Shown: positions 35,142 through 43,974, counted from the stretch's first letter. The stretch is 64,000 bases of DNA from Bradyrhizobium sp. CCBAU 051011 (GCF_009930815.1 NZ_CP022222.1:8970501-9034500); one strand, 5' to 3'. Program-made: numbers and translations. Notes: a model not told the origin generated them from the letters alone.

Positions 35142-36329
35142 CTAGTTAGGCGTTGATCGGTCGGTCCGTATCCAATGGGATGCTGTGCCGCCTAGCAACA
35201 TCCGGCCGTAGAACCCGATCTTTTTAAATGCAAAAGAACCGAACGATAATACCACGTGCGCCGGAAAAACCTCGCGCCCGAATCTAAACCAGGCCAGAAG
35301 AACACATAGGATAAATCCAGCGAGATTGCCGCCCGCGATCAGGGTGGGCAACCACGGACCTCCAAGCAATGTGACCAATGAAGTCAGGCCCATCATGCCG
35401 ACGATCATCAGCGCAAGCAGAGAGAGCGGCGGCACCAAAAGATCAAGCGCCAGCACAAGAACATTGGCGTCGCCGCGCTTCAAGCCGCCAGCCAGAAGCT
35501 GCGGAACGAATCTTCCGATCATAGCGAGATGACCCTGCACCCAGCGTTGACGCTGGCTGTCGGTGCCCTTGGCGCTGGTCGGGAATGTGCTGGTAACTTT
35601 CACGAACGGAAAGAAATACGGAGCCTTGCCCGCTTGCGCGAGATCGAGCCCCAGCTTCAAATCCTCAACCAGATGACCGCTGGCCAATGGTACGGAGCTG
35701 ATCGCATTCCACGGAAACATCATTCCCGTTCCCATCAATTGAACGGGACAATGAAGGTTTCTCAGTCCAAGGGGACGGATCCAGTTTCTGAGAATCCAGG
35801 CGAACTCCGCGAAGCTGTGATTGATGGGTGAATTTTCAGCGCTTCGCATCATGAACAGCGCTTGTACCGGCCGCTGAACCTGCTGACAGACCCGCTTCAG
35901 CCCTTCGATCAGGTCGGCCTCGAGCCGGCAATCGGCGTCGACGAAGAGAACAAAATCAGGTGAGTCCTTGGCAAGATAGGTTATGCCCCACCCCATCGCG
36001 AATCCCTTGCCGATTCTTTCGCGGTCGTTGCGGACAACAACTTCCGCACCCGCTTCGGCCGCGACCGCCGCGGTATCATCAGTGCAATTATCGGCAATGA
36101 CGACAAGGCGGTCTCCAGCGCGAAGCTGGGATTTGATATCCTGCAACGTCGGAACGAGGCCCAGGCTCTCATTGTGCGCGGGAACGATGACTGCGAGGCG
36201 CTTCTCGCTATTTAATTCCTGGACTTCGAAAGGCTCCAGCCTCGGCGCCTTGAGGGCCGCAATGACTTCAACCAGCAGGACAGCGACGGGAACGCTGAGC
36301 AATCCAGCCAGAGCGGCCAAGATCAACAT
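35142..36329 (-). CDS. Membrane glycosyltransferase, family 2
   Basis: A 395-residue processive-type GT2. An N-terminal helix precedes the GT-A domain with VIVPAHNES, the sugar-nucleotide motif FVDADCRLEADL, the acceptor-site VEDLKLGLDLA, and QRQRWVQGHLA (QxxRW). Two or three C-terminal helices follow. Enzymes of this type polymerise or add sugars at the inner membrane with coupled export. It is divergent from a GT4 gene across a 190-bp AT-rich spacer and lies 2.9 kb from the NfrA-like gene. Donor sugar is unknown. Confidence 0.9.
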   Translation of the reverse strand: MLILAALAGLLSVPVAVLLVEVIAALKAPRLEPFEVQELNSEKRLAVIVPAHNESLGLVPTLQDIKSQLRAGDRLVVIADNCTDDTAAVAAEAGAEVVVRNDRERIGKGFAMGWGITYLAKDSPDFVLFVDADCRLEADLIEGLKRVCQQVQRPVQALFMMRSAENSPINHSFAEFAWILRNWIRPLGLRNLHCPVQLMGTGMMFPWNAISSVPLASGHLVEDLKLGLDLAQAGKAPYFFPFVKVTSTFPTSAKGTDSQRQRWVQGHLAMIGRFVPQLLAGGLKRGDANVLVLALDLLVPPLSLLALMIVGMMGLTSLVTLLGGPWLPTLIAGGNLAGFILCVLLAWFRFGREVFPAHVVLSFGSFAFKKIGFYGRMLLGGTASHWIRTDRSTPN

Positions 36330-36522
36330 CGCAAAAACCGATCTCGAAACGTTTGACTTAACGTTTTGTCAGGCAAAAAAGAGAATATGGAAGCGGGATA
36401 TAAATATCCTGTTTCCAGCTCGATTACTACTATATTTCCCAATTAGATAAATAGGCGCGCGGAACAAAAATGGGCATCTTTAACGGGCCTACTTTGGGAT
36501 AAAGTCAGGCAGAGCATCCTTC
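36330..36522. promoter_or_regulatory. Divergent AT-rich promoter spacer
   Basis: This 193-bp spacer separates two divergent glycosyltransferase genes and is clearly AT-rich (for example TATAAATATCCTG near 36399). It must hold both promoters, but no box pair or operator could be assigned with confidence. Confidence 0.4.
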
Positions 36523-37722
36523 ATGAAGATCGCCTATCTGGTTAACCATTATCCGGCTGTCAGCCACAGTTTCATTCGGCGCGAGATCCTGGCGCTCGAA
36601 CGCCTGGGGCACGAGATCGTGCGCATATCGGTGCGGGGCTGGGACGATGCGCAGCGCGGTTCCGAAGATCAGCTGGAGCAGACTCGCACGCGTTACGTCC
36701 TGCGCGGCGGTGCGGGGCCGCTGCTGGTTTCATTTTTGCGGATCCTGGCAACCAACCCCGTCGGCCTGTTTCGCGCGCTCGTTCTGACGTTGAAGGTCGG
36801 CCTGCGGGCGGAGCGCCCCCTTCCCGTTCATCTGATTTATTTGCTCGAAGCATGTCAGGTAGCCCTTTGGTTACGCAGCGAAAACGTGCAGCACCTGCAC
36901 GTTCATTTCGGAACCAATTCGGCCGAAGTCGCGATGCTTGTCGGCGAACTGGGCGGGCCGCCCTGGAGCTTCACCGCCCACGGACCTGAAGAATTCGACA
37001 AGCCGAAATTCATCTCGCTTCCCGAGAAAATCCAGCGGGCTCGCTTTGTCGTCGCGGTCAGTTCATTCGGACGCAGTCAGCTCTTTCGCAATGTCACCCA
37101 CGCGTATTGGCCGAAGATAAAAGTGGTCCATTGCGGGCTTGAGCCAACTTTCCACGAAACCGACGTCACCGCGCCGGCAGGCAGTGAACGACGACTGGTT
37201 TGCGTGGGGCGCTTGTGTGAACAGAAGGGGCAGTTGCTCCTGATCGAGGCAGCACGGCTGCTGGCGGAGCGCGGGACAAAATTCGAACTGGTGCTCGCCG
37301 GCGACGGCGAAATGCGCGGCGAGATCGAGACGCTCATCGCAAAGTACAAGCTGGCTGGCATTGTGCGAGTAACGGGCTGGATCAGCAGTGACGAGGTGCG
37401 GGCCGAAATTCTCGCAGCCCGCGCGCTGGTGTTGCCGAGCTTCGCCGAAGGTCTGCCGGTCGTCATCATGGAAGCCATGGCGCTCCGCAGACCGGTCATC
37501 AGTACGTTCGTCGCCGGCATCCCCGAACTGATCGAGCATGGTGAGCACGGCTGGCTGGTTCCTGCCGGCGATCTCGAGAGCCTGGCTGCGGCAATGGGAG
37601 AATGTCTTGGCACGGCGCCGGAAGCGATCACGCAAATGGGAGAAAGTGCCCGCCAAAGGGTTTTGGAGCGCCATGATGTCGACAAGGAAGCGGCTAAGCT
37701 GATCGGGCTGATTGAAGCCTAG
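36523..37722 (+). CDS. Glycosyltransferase family 4 (exopolysaccharide type)
   Basis: A 399-residue GT-B enzyme. The N-terminal domain begins KIAYLVNHYPAVSHSFIRRE, a form common in colanic-acid-type transferases. The C-terminal donor domain has VGRLCEQKGQLLLIEA and the retaining E-x7-E motif PSFAEGLPVVIMEAMAL. Soluble or peripheral, acting on a lipid-linked acceptor. It is the first gene rightward from the divergent spacer, with the Gln/Tyr/Gly-repeat protein 69 bp downstream. Sugar donor not predictable. Confidence 0.9.
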   Translation: MKIAYLVNHYPAVSHSFIRREILALERLGHEIVRISVRGWDDAQRGSEDQLEQTRTRYVLRGGAGPLLVSFLRILATNPVGLFRALVLTLKVGLRAERPLPVHLIYLLEACQVALWLRSENVQHLHVHFGTNSAEVAMLVGELGGPPWSFTAHGPEEFDKPKFISLPEKIQRARFVVAVSSFGRSQLFRNVTHAYWPKIKVVHCGLEPTFHETDVTAPAGSERRLVCVGRLCEQKGQLLLIEAARLLAERGTKFELVLAGDGEMRGEIETLIAKYKLAGIVRVTGWISSDEVRAEILAARALVLPSFAEGLPVVIMEAMALRRPVISTFVAGIPELIEHGEHGWLVPAGDLESLAAAMGECLGTAPEAITQMGESARQRVLERHDVDKEAAKLIGLIEA

Positions 37723-37791
37723 ACCGGGCGGTTGGGCCGACAAATTGCCGGCACCCCCGTTGCGCCATACCTCATACTTCCAGGTAGTGAG

Positions 37792-38112
37792 ATGAGGATA
37801 TCGCTTTCCCTGTTGGCGGTCGTGACGATGATCGGCTCGGTGCAGCCGACCGTCGGTCAGGTCAATATGCAGTATAGCGGCCGCTATGGCGGACAGTACG
37901 CCGGCCAGTATGGCGGGCAATTTAGCGGCCAATACAGCGGACAATATTACGGACGAGGGAGCAGCGACCAGACTGCGTCGCCAAACGCGCTCGACAGAAA
38001 GCTTGATATAATTGGCGCTCCGGTCAATTCCGGTTCGTGCGGGCAACTCTACTATCCGTCGCCCGGAACGGATTATGTAATGCACGATCGTCAGGGGCGC
38101 CGCTGTTATTAG
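37792..38112 (+). CDS. Small secreted Gly-Gln-Tyr repeat protein
   Basis: A 106-residue exported protein. A signal peptide (RISLSLLAVVTMIGS) is followed by about seven tandem GQY or GxY units (GGQYAGQYGGQFSGQY). A conserved-looking C-terminal domain of about 50 residues has two cysteines (GSCGQLYYPS and GRRCY). The ATG at 37792 begins the n-region; the frame is open 20 codons upstream without signal character. The aromatic repeats may give adhesive or self-associating properties. No family with a known role recognised. Confidence 0.65.
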   Translation: MRISLSLLAVVTMIGSVQPTVGQVNMQYSGRYGGQYAGQYGGQFSGQYSGQYYGRGSSDQTASPNALDRKLDIIGAPVNSGSCGQLYYPSPGTDYVMHDRQGRRCY

Positions 38113-38159
38113 AGCGGCGCGTTTTCTCTGATCGGCTCCTGATCGAATTAGCGAACAGT

Positions 38160-38180
38160 AAAAGCCCGCCCGTGGGCGGT
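38160..38180 (-). terminator. Intrinsic terminator after PEP-CTERM tail
   Basis: A GC-rich stem (CCGCCC at 38166-38171 with GGGCGG at 38174-38179) is followed, reading leftward, by GCTTTTACTG. It lies about 30 bp beyond the stop of the orphan PEP-CTERM tail, so it looks like the original end of that gene. Confidence 0.65.
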
Positions 38181-38211
38181 CCTGGCATTCGTGAACTTTT
38201 ATCAGGCCCGC

Positions 38212-38343
38212 TCAGGCCGTAGCGCAACCGCTTCGGCGCTGGCGATAAGCGAATACGCCGATACCCGCAAAGCCCAAAATCATTACCGCCCAGGTCGAAG
38301 CCTCAGGTACAGCCGGGGTGGCTTGCGTGGCGTCGAAGCTCAT
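38212..38343 (-). pseudogene. Orphan PEP-CTERM sorting tail, remnant in a shifted frame
   Basis: From an ATG at 38343 a short frame encodes SFDATQATPAVPEASTWAV, then a hydrophobic helix (MILGFAGIGVFAY) and RQRRSG before a stop at 38212-38214. It is a second full sorting tail, out of frame with and directly downstream of the tail of the PEP-CTERM gene at 38303-39028. The in-frame sequence upstream stays open and reads VGNFSS before the ATG. It is best explained as the end of a second PEP-CTERM gene whose body was lost, or as a tandem duplication with a frameshift. A terminator follows it directly. Confidence 0.75.
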
Positions 38344-39028
38344 CGACGAGAAGTTTCCCACGGCGCGCGGGCAGTCGGGCGCCAAAAACACCGATCCCGA
38401 CGAAGCCTAGCAGCAGCATGACCCAGGTAGCCGGCTCCGGAATGGAGGATACCGCTGCGTCAAAATTCAGCGCATTGAGATTTAACACGGGGTCTGACGA
38501 GGTCAGCAAAATCGTCTTGAACGGCGTGTCGTCAGTTACGCCGAAAAAGCTCTTGAGATCGTAAGCACCTCCCAAGCTGGGCAACGTCAGCGTTTCGCCA
38601 TTGGAAAGTGTGAACGTCACGTCGGATCCGAAGAAGGTATCGAAACTCAACGCGAATGCCTTTACCGGGGCGGCAAGCGTGATCAGGATATTTGCGACGC
38701 CAGTACTTTGTTGCTGCGAGGACAAGGCCGGAAAAAAACCGTTGGACCCACTGAACGTCGGTCCAATGTTGTAGAAACTTCCGTTGCCCAAGGCGGCATT
38801 CGTCGCAAACAGTACACCGCCATAGCTGACGGAGGCCGTGCCGCTTCCAAAATCGTCATATCCCTCAGAACCTGTCGGATCGGGAATTGCAAGGGAGGTG
38901 TAGCTGGGTACAGCCGAGTCCCACGAAGAGAAGTTGGAGTAAGTGACCAAGCCGGCGTTCGCATTGACCGTGCCTGCAAACAACATCAGTACCGCCCCTA
39001 GGGCAGCCGAGTTCATCTTCGTGAACAT
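38303..39028 (-). CDS. PEP-CTERM (PEPxxW-type) exported protein
   Basis: A 241-residue protein. It has a signal peptide (SAALGAVLMLFAGTVNANA), a beta-rich body with FALSFDTFFGSDVTFTLSNG, and a sorting tail near 197-220: Pro-Glu-Pro-Ala-Thr-Trp, a hydrophobic helix (MLLLGFVGIGVFG) and a basic end. After the tail the frame continues 26 residues into sequence shared with the orphan second tail, an unusual C-terminus for this class and a sign of a frameshift or fusion near 38380. An ATG at 39028 is preceded by a TTG codon. The exosortase at 40068-40979 is the likely processing enzyme. Confidence 0.85.
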   Translation of the reverse strand: MFTKMNSAALGAVLMLFAGTVNANAGLVTYSNFSSWDSAVPSYTSLAIPDPTGSEGYDDFGSGTASVSYGGVLFATNAALGNGSFYNIGPTFSGSNGFFPALSSQQQSTGVANILITLAAPVKAFALSFDTFFGSDVTFTLSNGETLTLPSLGGAYDLKSFFGVTDDTPFKTILLTSSDPVLNLNALNFDAAVSSIPEPATWVMLLLGFVGIGVFGARLPARRGKLLVDELRRHASHPGCT

Positions 39029-39247
39029 CAAAATTCCCGAAATTTTTGTGTGAAAACGAACGCGGCACTGATTCGCTTCTGAATATTAGCGGAAACGCGC
39101 GATCATCGAAAAGAAATTAAAATTTAATCCGGATTGGAGCACGTATTTATTTTCCTACCCGATCTGGGGTGCCCGCAAGTGGAGAAGCCGCAAAACATAT
39201 GGAGACTGGTCGCCTGACGAAACTCCACCGGCGGGAGACGACCAGTT

Positions 39248-39928
39248 TCACATTTCCCGACCAAACACTTCCAGGTATTCGGAGGCGCCGCCGGGACGGT
39301 CATCTTCAAATACGCCGATGACCAGCCGGCCCGTCTTCCAGGCCAGTCCGTCGAGATTGGTCTTGTGCTTGCCTGCAATTGGCGCGCGCGCATCGGCGTG
39401 GTGACCGTGTACGACGTATCGGCTCCCGTGTCCGATGTCGGCATCGCGGGGATAACGCTTCCACAGCAACGTTTCCTCGTTCTGCTGGTCGAGCGGAGCT
39501 TTCGGATCGACCGCGGCATGAACGAATATCCTGTGTCGATCGACATGCATCAGCGGAAGATTGACCATCCAGTCAAGGTGATCGGCCGGGATCGCTCGCA
39601 AATCGGGAAGCGCCGGGCTTTGGCCATATGACGCCAGCGTCTCGCCTCCCCCGTTCCTGAGCCACCAGTCGAGTTCTGCCCTGTTCTCACGGACCGCACA
39701 CATCATGGCTTCGTGGTTGCCCTTCAGATTGACGACCTTCGCTTCCTCCGGTCTCCAGTTCATGAGACGCTCGATGACCTGCCTGCTCTGCGGCCCACGG
39801 TCGACGTAATCGCCCAGGGTTATGATCGTGGAAGCCGTCCCCTCTGCATGCCGCATGACCGCGTCAATGGCGCGATCGAGGAGATCCAGTCGGCCATGAA
39901 GATCGGGTATGGCGTACGTTCGGCTCAC
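39248..39928 (-). CDS. Calcineurin-like metallophosphoesterase (Ser/Thr phosphatase type)
   Basis: A 226-residue phosphoesterase with the whole metal-binding set: YAIPDLHGRLDLLDRA, TLGDYVDRGPQSR, NLKGNHEAMM, and YVVHGHHADARA. The motifs match bacterial PrpA/ApaH-like Ser/Thr phosphatases using two metals. The GTG at 39928 is preferred because AAGG lies upstream at good spacing and the product begins SRTYAIPDLHG; the frame is open 31 codons further without similarity. It sits between a PEP-CTERM gene and the exosortase gene on the same strand, so it may counter the tyrosine or serine kinases of the polysaccharide locus. That role is inference. Confidence 0.9.
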   Translation of the reverse strand: MSRTYAIPDLHGRLDLLDRAIDAVMRHAEGTASTIITLGDYVDRGPQSRQVIERLMNWRPEEAKVVNLKGNHEAMMCAVRENRAELDWWLRNGGGETLASYGQSPALPDLRAIPADHLDWMVNLPLMHVDRHRIFVHAAVDPKAPLDQQNEETLLWKRYPRDADIGHGSRYVVHGHHADARAPIAGKHKTNLDGLAWKTGRLVIGVFEDDRPGGASEYLEVFGREM

Positions 39929-40067
39929 GGCAACCTTGGTCAAGAGCTGGTCCTGAAGGGAAACGAGCTTAGCAAGTGTTGCACAAACCAGCCACCTCAC
40001 GGAAAGCGCCTGCAAGAGCAAGCGCCCTGGTGGCTGATTTCACGAGGGGAAGTGCCGATGATCGAGC

Positions 40068-40979
40068 TTAAGCAGGCGTCGCCGGAGCGGCGCGGTTGCG
40101 GACACGGCGCGCGAGCGCAAAACAAAGGCCCAGAAAGGCATCGAACAGGAACAGCAGAAGAACCGCAACGACGAAAAGGCCGATGCCGGTGAGATCGTGC
40201 AGAATCCCCTCGAGCATGTCGGGCCCCAAGTAGTAAGCGATCAGTACCAACGCGAAAACCCGAAAGAAATTTGCAATGATGGTAATGGGTATGATCGCCG
40301 CGAGAAGGAACAGGCTGCGGATTTTCTCCTGCCAGCGAAATGCATAGGCGTAGAAAACGCCGATCGCGGATAGTGCAAAAATCGAATTCATTCCGGAACA
40401 GGCGTCCTTTACCAGGAGCTGATAGGTTCCGATCATGATCATGACGCCGTTCTGGGCAACCGGAAAACCCGTCGCATAAAGCACGTTGGTTACGACGTTC
40501 GAAATAAAGACCTTCAGCGGCACCGTGGCGGCATCGACCAGCCAGTCGGGCATCGGCACTGCAAAGATCAAGAAGCCGATCGGAAATGCGAGTACCCGCA
40601 ACGCCGGCCATCCGGCCGAAATCAGGACGCACCCGATGATGACGGGGATCAAGGAAAAGGTTTCGAAGGTGACCAGTCCTTGCTGGATACGGGCCAGATA
40701 GAGGAGGATCAGGCCACCGAGAAGAGCAACCCACCCCATGACGGGAGCCGAAGAAATTTCCGCGGCCTTCAACTTCTCGCGCGATTGCCAGGTCAGCCAG
40801 AGTGAGGCCGCAATGATGAGCGGGCCATGGCCCTCCTGCTCCGTCTGCCAAGGCCCATCAATCAAACTGAGAATGGTCTGGGCATAGGCAGCGATCACAG
40901 AGACGCCAAGCAGCGCCGGCCACAAAAATGGGCCAAGAAAACCAGCCTTCGCCGATGGCATTACTTGAGAATATGTCAT
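40068..40979 (-). CDS. Exosortase (XrtB/XrtV-like transpeptidase)
   Basis: A 303-residue integral membrane protein with about eight helices and the exosortase catalytic set: Cys194 in VKDACSGMNSIFALSA, Arg240 in ANFFRVFALV and His261 in LHDLTGIG. Exosortases cut PEP-CTERM tails at the inner membrane and pass proteins to the surface or matrix. The small membrane protein upstream, the EpsD-type PPIase and EpsI are the usual companions of B- and V-type exosortases in proteobacteria. The two PEPxxW tails in this window are the likely substrates. The B versus V class is inferred, not proven. Confidence 0.88.
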   Translation of the reverse strand: MTYSQVMPSAKAGFLGPFLWPALLGVSVIAAYAQTILSLIDGPWQTEQEGHGPLIIAASLWLTWQSREKLKAAEISSAPVMGWVALLGGLILLYLARIQQGLVTFETFSLIPVIIGCVLISAGWPALRVLAFPIGFLIFAVPMPDWLVDAATVPLKVFISNVVTNVLYATGFPVAQNGVMIMIGTYQLLVKDACSGMNSIFALSAIGVFYAYAFRWQEKIRSLFLLAAIIPITIIANFFRVFALVLIAYYLGPDMLEGILHDLTGIGLFVVAVLLLFLFDAFLGLCFALARRVRNRAAPATPA

Positions 40980-41037
40980 TCAAATACCAACAGGTTCCAA
41001 AACTGGTCTACTGATAGCATTAAAAGGAACAAGCCGC

Positions 41038-41259
41038 TTATCTCCGCACTATCAAAACCGCGTAACCAGCGCCAGCAAGAATCAGGATCAGCGCAAGATA
41101 GAACGAACCGGCATTTCCGACCTGGTTAGCGACGGCGAATACGATGCCGGCCAGCATGAAATGCAGCAACGTCCGATTGTCTCGCTCGGTGAACTGAAAG
41201 AACGCGATCACCAGCGCCACGAAACAAGTAACGGTCAACACATCAAAAAACGTTGTCAT
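41038..41259 (-). CDS. Small exosortase-associated membrane protein
   Basis: A 73-residue protein with three hydrophobic segments (TFFDVLTVTCFVALVIAFF, MLAGIVFAVANQVGN, FYLALILILAGAGYAVLIV). A conserved-looking ERDNRTLLHF segment sits between the first two. It lies 58 bp upstream of the exosortase gene and 57 bp downstream of the EpsD-type gene, all leftward, as for the accessory protein reported beside V-type exosortases. It may stabilise or regulate the exosortase. Confidence 0.7.
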   Translation of the reverse strand: MTTFFDVLTVTCFVALVIAFFQFTERDNRTLLHFMLAGIVFAVANQVGNAGSFYLALILILAGAGYAVLIVRR

Positions 41260-41316
41260 TTCACGTCGATATCGCCTTGAGGAACATTTTTACGACGGCG
41301 CGATTACATCCTGCGC

Positions 41317-42189
41317 TCAGTTCTTCTTGCCATCTCCCGGCTGCATGATCTTTGCGTATTCACCTTCATATTTCGCTTCGAGGTTCGCCGAGTAGGCCGC
41401 AATCCCCTGTTCGGCCTTGACCGCATCCGCGCGCATCAATTGCCGCGCCAGATTGGCCGCGGCCTCTCCTTCGAGCGGGCGCGGCTCCTCTCCCTTGACT
41501 TTGAAAAACATCCCGTTCTGGCCGGCGCGAACGAAAAGCACGTCATCCGCCTTCTTAGCCTCGATCAAACCGTAAAACTCCGGTGGGAGATCGCCGCTAT
41601 TCAGCGCGCCCATTTGTCGGCCGTGGGGGATTCCGGCTGCGGTAAGCTTCTGGTCGATTTCGTCAAGCGATTTGGCATCCTTGTTCGCTTCGACGAAGGA
41701 CTGGGAGGACGGCCCTAATGGAAATGCGATTTGTTCAACGCTGAGCAATTTTCTGCCGGCGAATTTCGCCGGGTTATTGGCGATGTACTTGTCGACATCT
41801 GCCTTGCCCGGGGCCTTGGCCGCCGCTGTTCGCTGCAGATACGCATTCTCGAGAATCTGTTCGCGCGACCTCAAGAGATCCAACAGCACGCCCGGCTCGC
41901 GATCAAGCTTCGCCGCTATGGCCTGGCGGAGCAGATATTTGCGCACGACCAGGTCACCCAGGACGCGCTTGACGAACGCGGGGTCCTTCTGCTTTTCCGG
42001 CGGCACGTTCGCCCAGCGGAACTCGGTCTCAAGATCCTGGACGGTCACGACTTCCTCGCCGACACGCGCAACGACCTGCCCTTTGGAAGCCGCGGGCTGA
42101 TCGCTTTTCTTACCGCACCCGGCCAAGGCGACCGCGCTACAAGTAAGCAAAACGGCAAGCCGGGCGATCTTGATGGACATACCCTTCAT
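41317..42189 (-). CDS. epsD: EpsD-family peptidyl-prolyl isomerase lipoprotein
   Basis: A 290-residue lipoprotein. The signal ends in a lipobox VALAGCGKK. The mature part is SurA/parvulin-like: a helical N-terminal chaperone region (LETEFRWANVPPEKQKDPAF) and a C-terminal PPIase-like domain with VEQIAFPLGPSS and GRQMGALNSGDLPPEF. EpsD proteins accompany exosortase loci and presumably fold exported proteins or aid polysaccharide assembly in the periplasm. The ATG at 42189 has GGAG nine bases upstream; one three codons later is an alternative. First gene of the leftward exosortase operon. Confidence 0.85.
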   Translation of the reverse strand: MKGMSIKIARLAVLLTCSAVALAGCGKKSDQPAASKGQVVARVGEEVVTVQDLETEFRWANVPPEKQKDPAFVKRVLGDLVVRKYLLRQAIAAKLDREPGVLLDLLRSREQILENAYLQRTAAAKAPGKADVDKYIANNPAKFAGRKLLSVEQIAFPLGPSSQSFVEANKDAKSLDEIDQKLTAAGIPHGRQMGALNSGDLPPEFYGLIEAKKADDVLFVRAGQNGMFFKVKGEEPRPLEGEAAANLARQLMRADAVKAEQGIAAYSANLEAKYEGEYAKIMQPGDGKKN

Positions 42190-42442
42190 CCAGAAACTCC
42201 GTGCATCCAATAGGCCGAGAAGTATATACAACGGGCTGGCCGTGCCCTAATCTTGGTATGACTAAACAGCCCGCTGCCCCGGGTCGAGCCGATAACGCTT
42301 TTTCACTGCGGTTTCCGTTATTTATGTTAATTTCGTTGAGGGCGCTGGTTATCTCTTTCTTGACTGCAAATAAGCCGGTTGGAGTATAACCTCGTCCAGA
42401 ACGGCTGATCCAATTAACTCTTGAAGATTTTGCGTGGCCTCA
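42190..42442. promoter_or_regulatory. Divergent promoter region of the exosortase locus
   Basis: A 253-bp spacer between the leftward epsD-exosortase operon and the rightward epsI-protease genes. AT-rich around 42300-42380. It must contain promoters for both directions. No operator-like dyad was recognised. Confidence 0.45.
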
Positions 42443-43144
42443 ATGAAATACCCTCGAATTCAGATCATATTGGCATGTATCGCAATCGTGGGCTGCGCTG
42501 TGCTTGCGACCGTGCTGGCGCCCCGCCAACTGATGGCCCGTACATCGGCCTCCCCCAGCCTTGAAACCGTCATTCCCCGTCAGTTTGGAACCTGGACGCT
42601 GGTTCCAGAAATCAGCCCGGTCCGGCCGGCAGATCCCGACGCGTACGTTCAGCCGGACCCGCTCGCCGGCAAGATCTACAGCCAGGAAGTTGGTCGAGGC
42701 TATACGGACGGACACGGCAATATCGTCATGCTGATGATCGCGTACGGCCCGGTGCAGAATTATAGGCTGAAGTCTCACCGCCCGGAGATTTGCTATACGG
42801 CCAATGGGTTCCGGATTTCGGAAAAAGCGGATGGCGCGGTCAGCTATCGCAACGGCGCCCAGCCCATCAAGATGACTCGACTGATTGCAGCTAGGGAGTC
42901 ACGGTTCGAACCGGTCACTTACTGGTTGCGGGTCGGCAATGACATCGCCAACGGGGTCGTCGATCATCAGTTGAGCCGGTTGAAGTATGGCTTGCGCGGA
43001 ATCATTCCCGATGGTGCCCTGATCAGGGTCTCCACGATCGGCCTGCCGAAAGATGTATCGTTTAAGCTCCAGGATCAATTTATCCGCGATCTTCTTGCCG
43101 CCATTCCGCCTCAAGAACTCAGATTCTTTACCGGCGCGAGCTGA
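42443..43144 (+). CDS. epsI: Exosortase-associated protein EpsI
   Basis: A 233-residue protein with one N-terminal membrane helix (IQIILACIAIVGCAVLATVLA), then a periplasmic domain. The EpsI signature is intact: QFGTWTLVPE near 45 and KSHRPEICYTANGFRI near 110, with a lone conserved Cys. EpsI is often encoded with or fused to exosortases and is needed for polymer or protein export in such loci; its exact reaction is not established. A GTG three codons upstream could also start it. It is divergent from the exosortase operon and precedes a protease gene by 32 bp. Confidence 0.87.
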   Translation: MKYPRIQIILACIAIVGCAVLATVLAPRQLMARTSASPSLETVIPRQFGTWTLVPEISPVRPADPDAYVQPDPLAGKIYSQEVGRGYTDGHGNIVMLMIAYGPVQNYRLKSHRPEICYTANGFRISEKADGAVSYRNGAQPIKMTRLIAARESRFEPVTYWLRVGNDIANGVVDHQLSRLKYGLRGIIPDGALIRVSTIGLPKDVSFKLQDQFIRDLLAAIPPQELRFFTGAS

Positions 43145-43176
43145 CGGTCGCGGCGCGCAACCCTGGCAGGTGATTT

Positions 43177-43881
43177 TTGGCGTTCGCTCGACTTACTGCG
43201 AAGCTGCTGCGCACACCATTATTCCATGGCGCACTTCTTCTGATGACGTTGTGGCAGCCGGCATGCGCACAAGGCGCTGACGATACGCTGTTGCCCTACG
43301 CGGTGAGCATTCATCAAACACCGATGCAGAGCTGGGGACCAGGGGCCGGCATCTATCTCGGAAAAGGCCTGTTCATTACGGCAGCGCATGTCGCGGGCCG
43401 GAGCTGGCTGACGCGACCCAAAATCGCAATTGCCGGGGCGGAATATCCCACCCGAGTCATCAAGGAAGGCAGTTTCGAAGCAACGGATCTCACGTTGCTG
43501 TCGGTCGAGGAAGAGCTTCTTCCGGCGCGGTTGCGACTTCGGCGAAACTCGATTTGCACCGATCCGCCCACCCCCGGACAACAGGTCGTGACGATTGTGC
43601 CGGGATCTGCCGTGCGCTCCCACATCCTCGCGCCCGATCGGCTGCCGATCGGAACCCGCGGCCGGTTCAGCACAGTCATCGCCGACGTGGCTCGCACCGG
43701 CAATTCGGGATCGGGGGTGTTCGATGTCAAACGCAAATGTCTGCTCGGCATAATGAGCCGGAAAATTTCGCAATCATATTCTCGACCTGGTACCAGAAAG
43801 ACGGAAACACGTGATATTGCCAAATACTTTGTTCCGGCCTCAGAAATTGCGGCCTTCTTACCCGCCCATTTGCAGCTCTAG
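43177..43881 (+). CDS. Trypsin-like serine protease, exported
   Basis: A 234-residue secreted protease of the S1/trypsin-2 fold. Signal peptide FHGALLLMTLWQPACAQ, then the catalytic triad His71 (FITAAHVAG), Asp104 (FEATDLTLLSVE) and Ser177 (RTGNSGSGVFD). Two further Cys may bridge. The start is a TTG at 43177 after GGCAGGTGA; no ATG exists near. Placement right behind epsI in the exosortase locus suggests a role in trimming or maturation of exported matrix proteins, which is inference. No PDZ domain is present, unlike DegP. Confidence 0.82.
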   Translation: MAFARLTAKLLRTPLFHGALLLMTLWQPACAQGADDTLLPYAVSIHQTPMQSWGPGAGIYLGKGLFITAAHVAGRSWLTRPKIAIAGAEYPTRVIKEGSFEATDLTLLSVEEELLPARLRLRRNSICTDPPTPGQQVVTIVPGSAVRSHILAPDRLPIGTRGRFSTVIADVARTGNSGSGVFDVKRKCLLGIMSRKISQSYSRPGTRKTETRDIAKYFVPASEIAAFLPAHLQL

Positions 43882-43974
43882 TCGCGCCTCTTTGGCTCTG
43901 TCGATCGATCGCTCGTGCATCGAGGCAATCACAGCATTCGCGTTGGCGCGTTGGAAGAAGGGTTGAGGCTGGCA

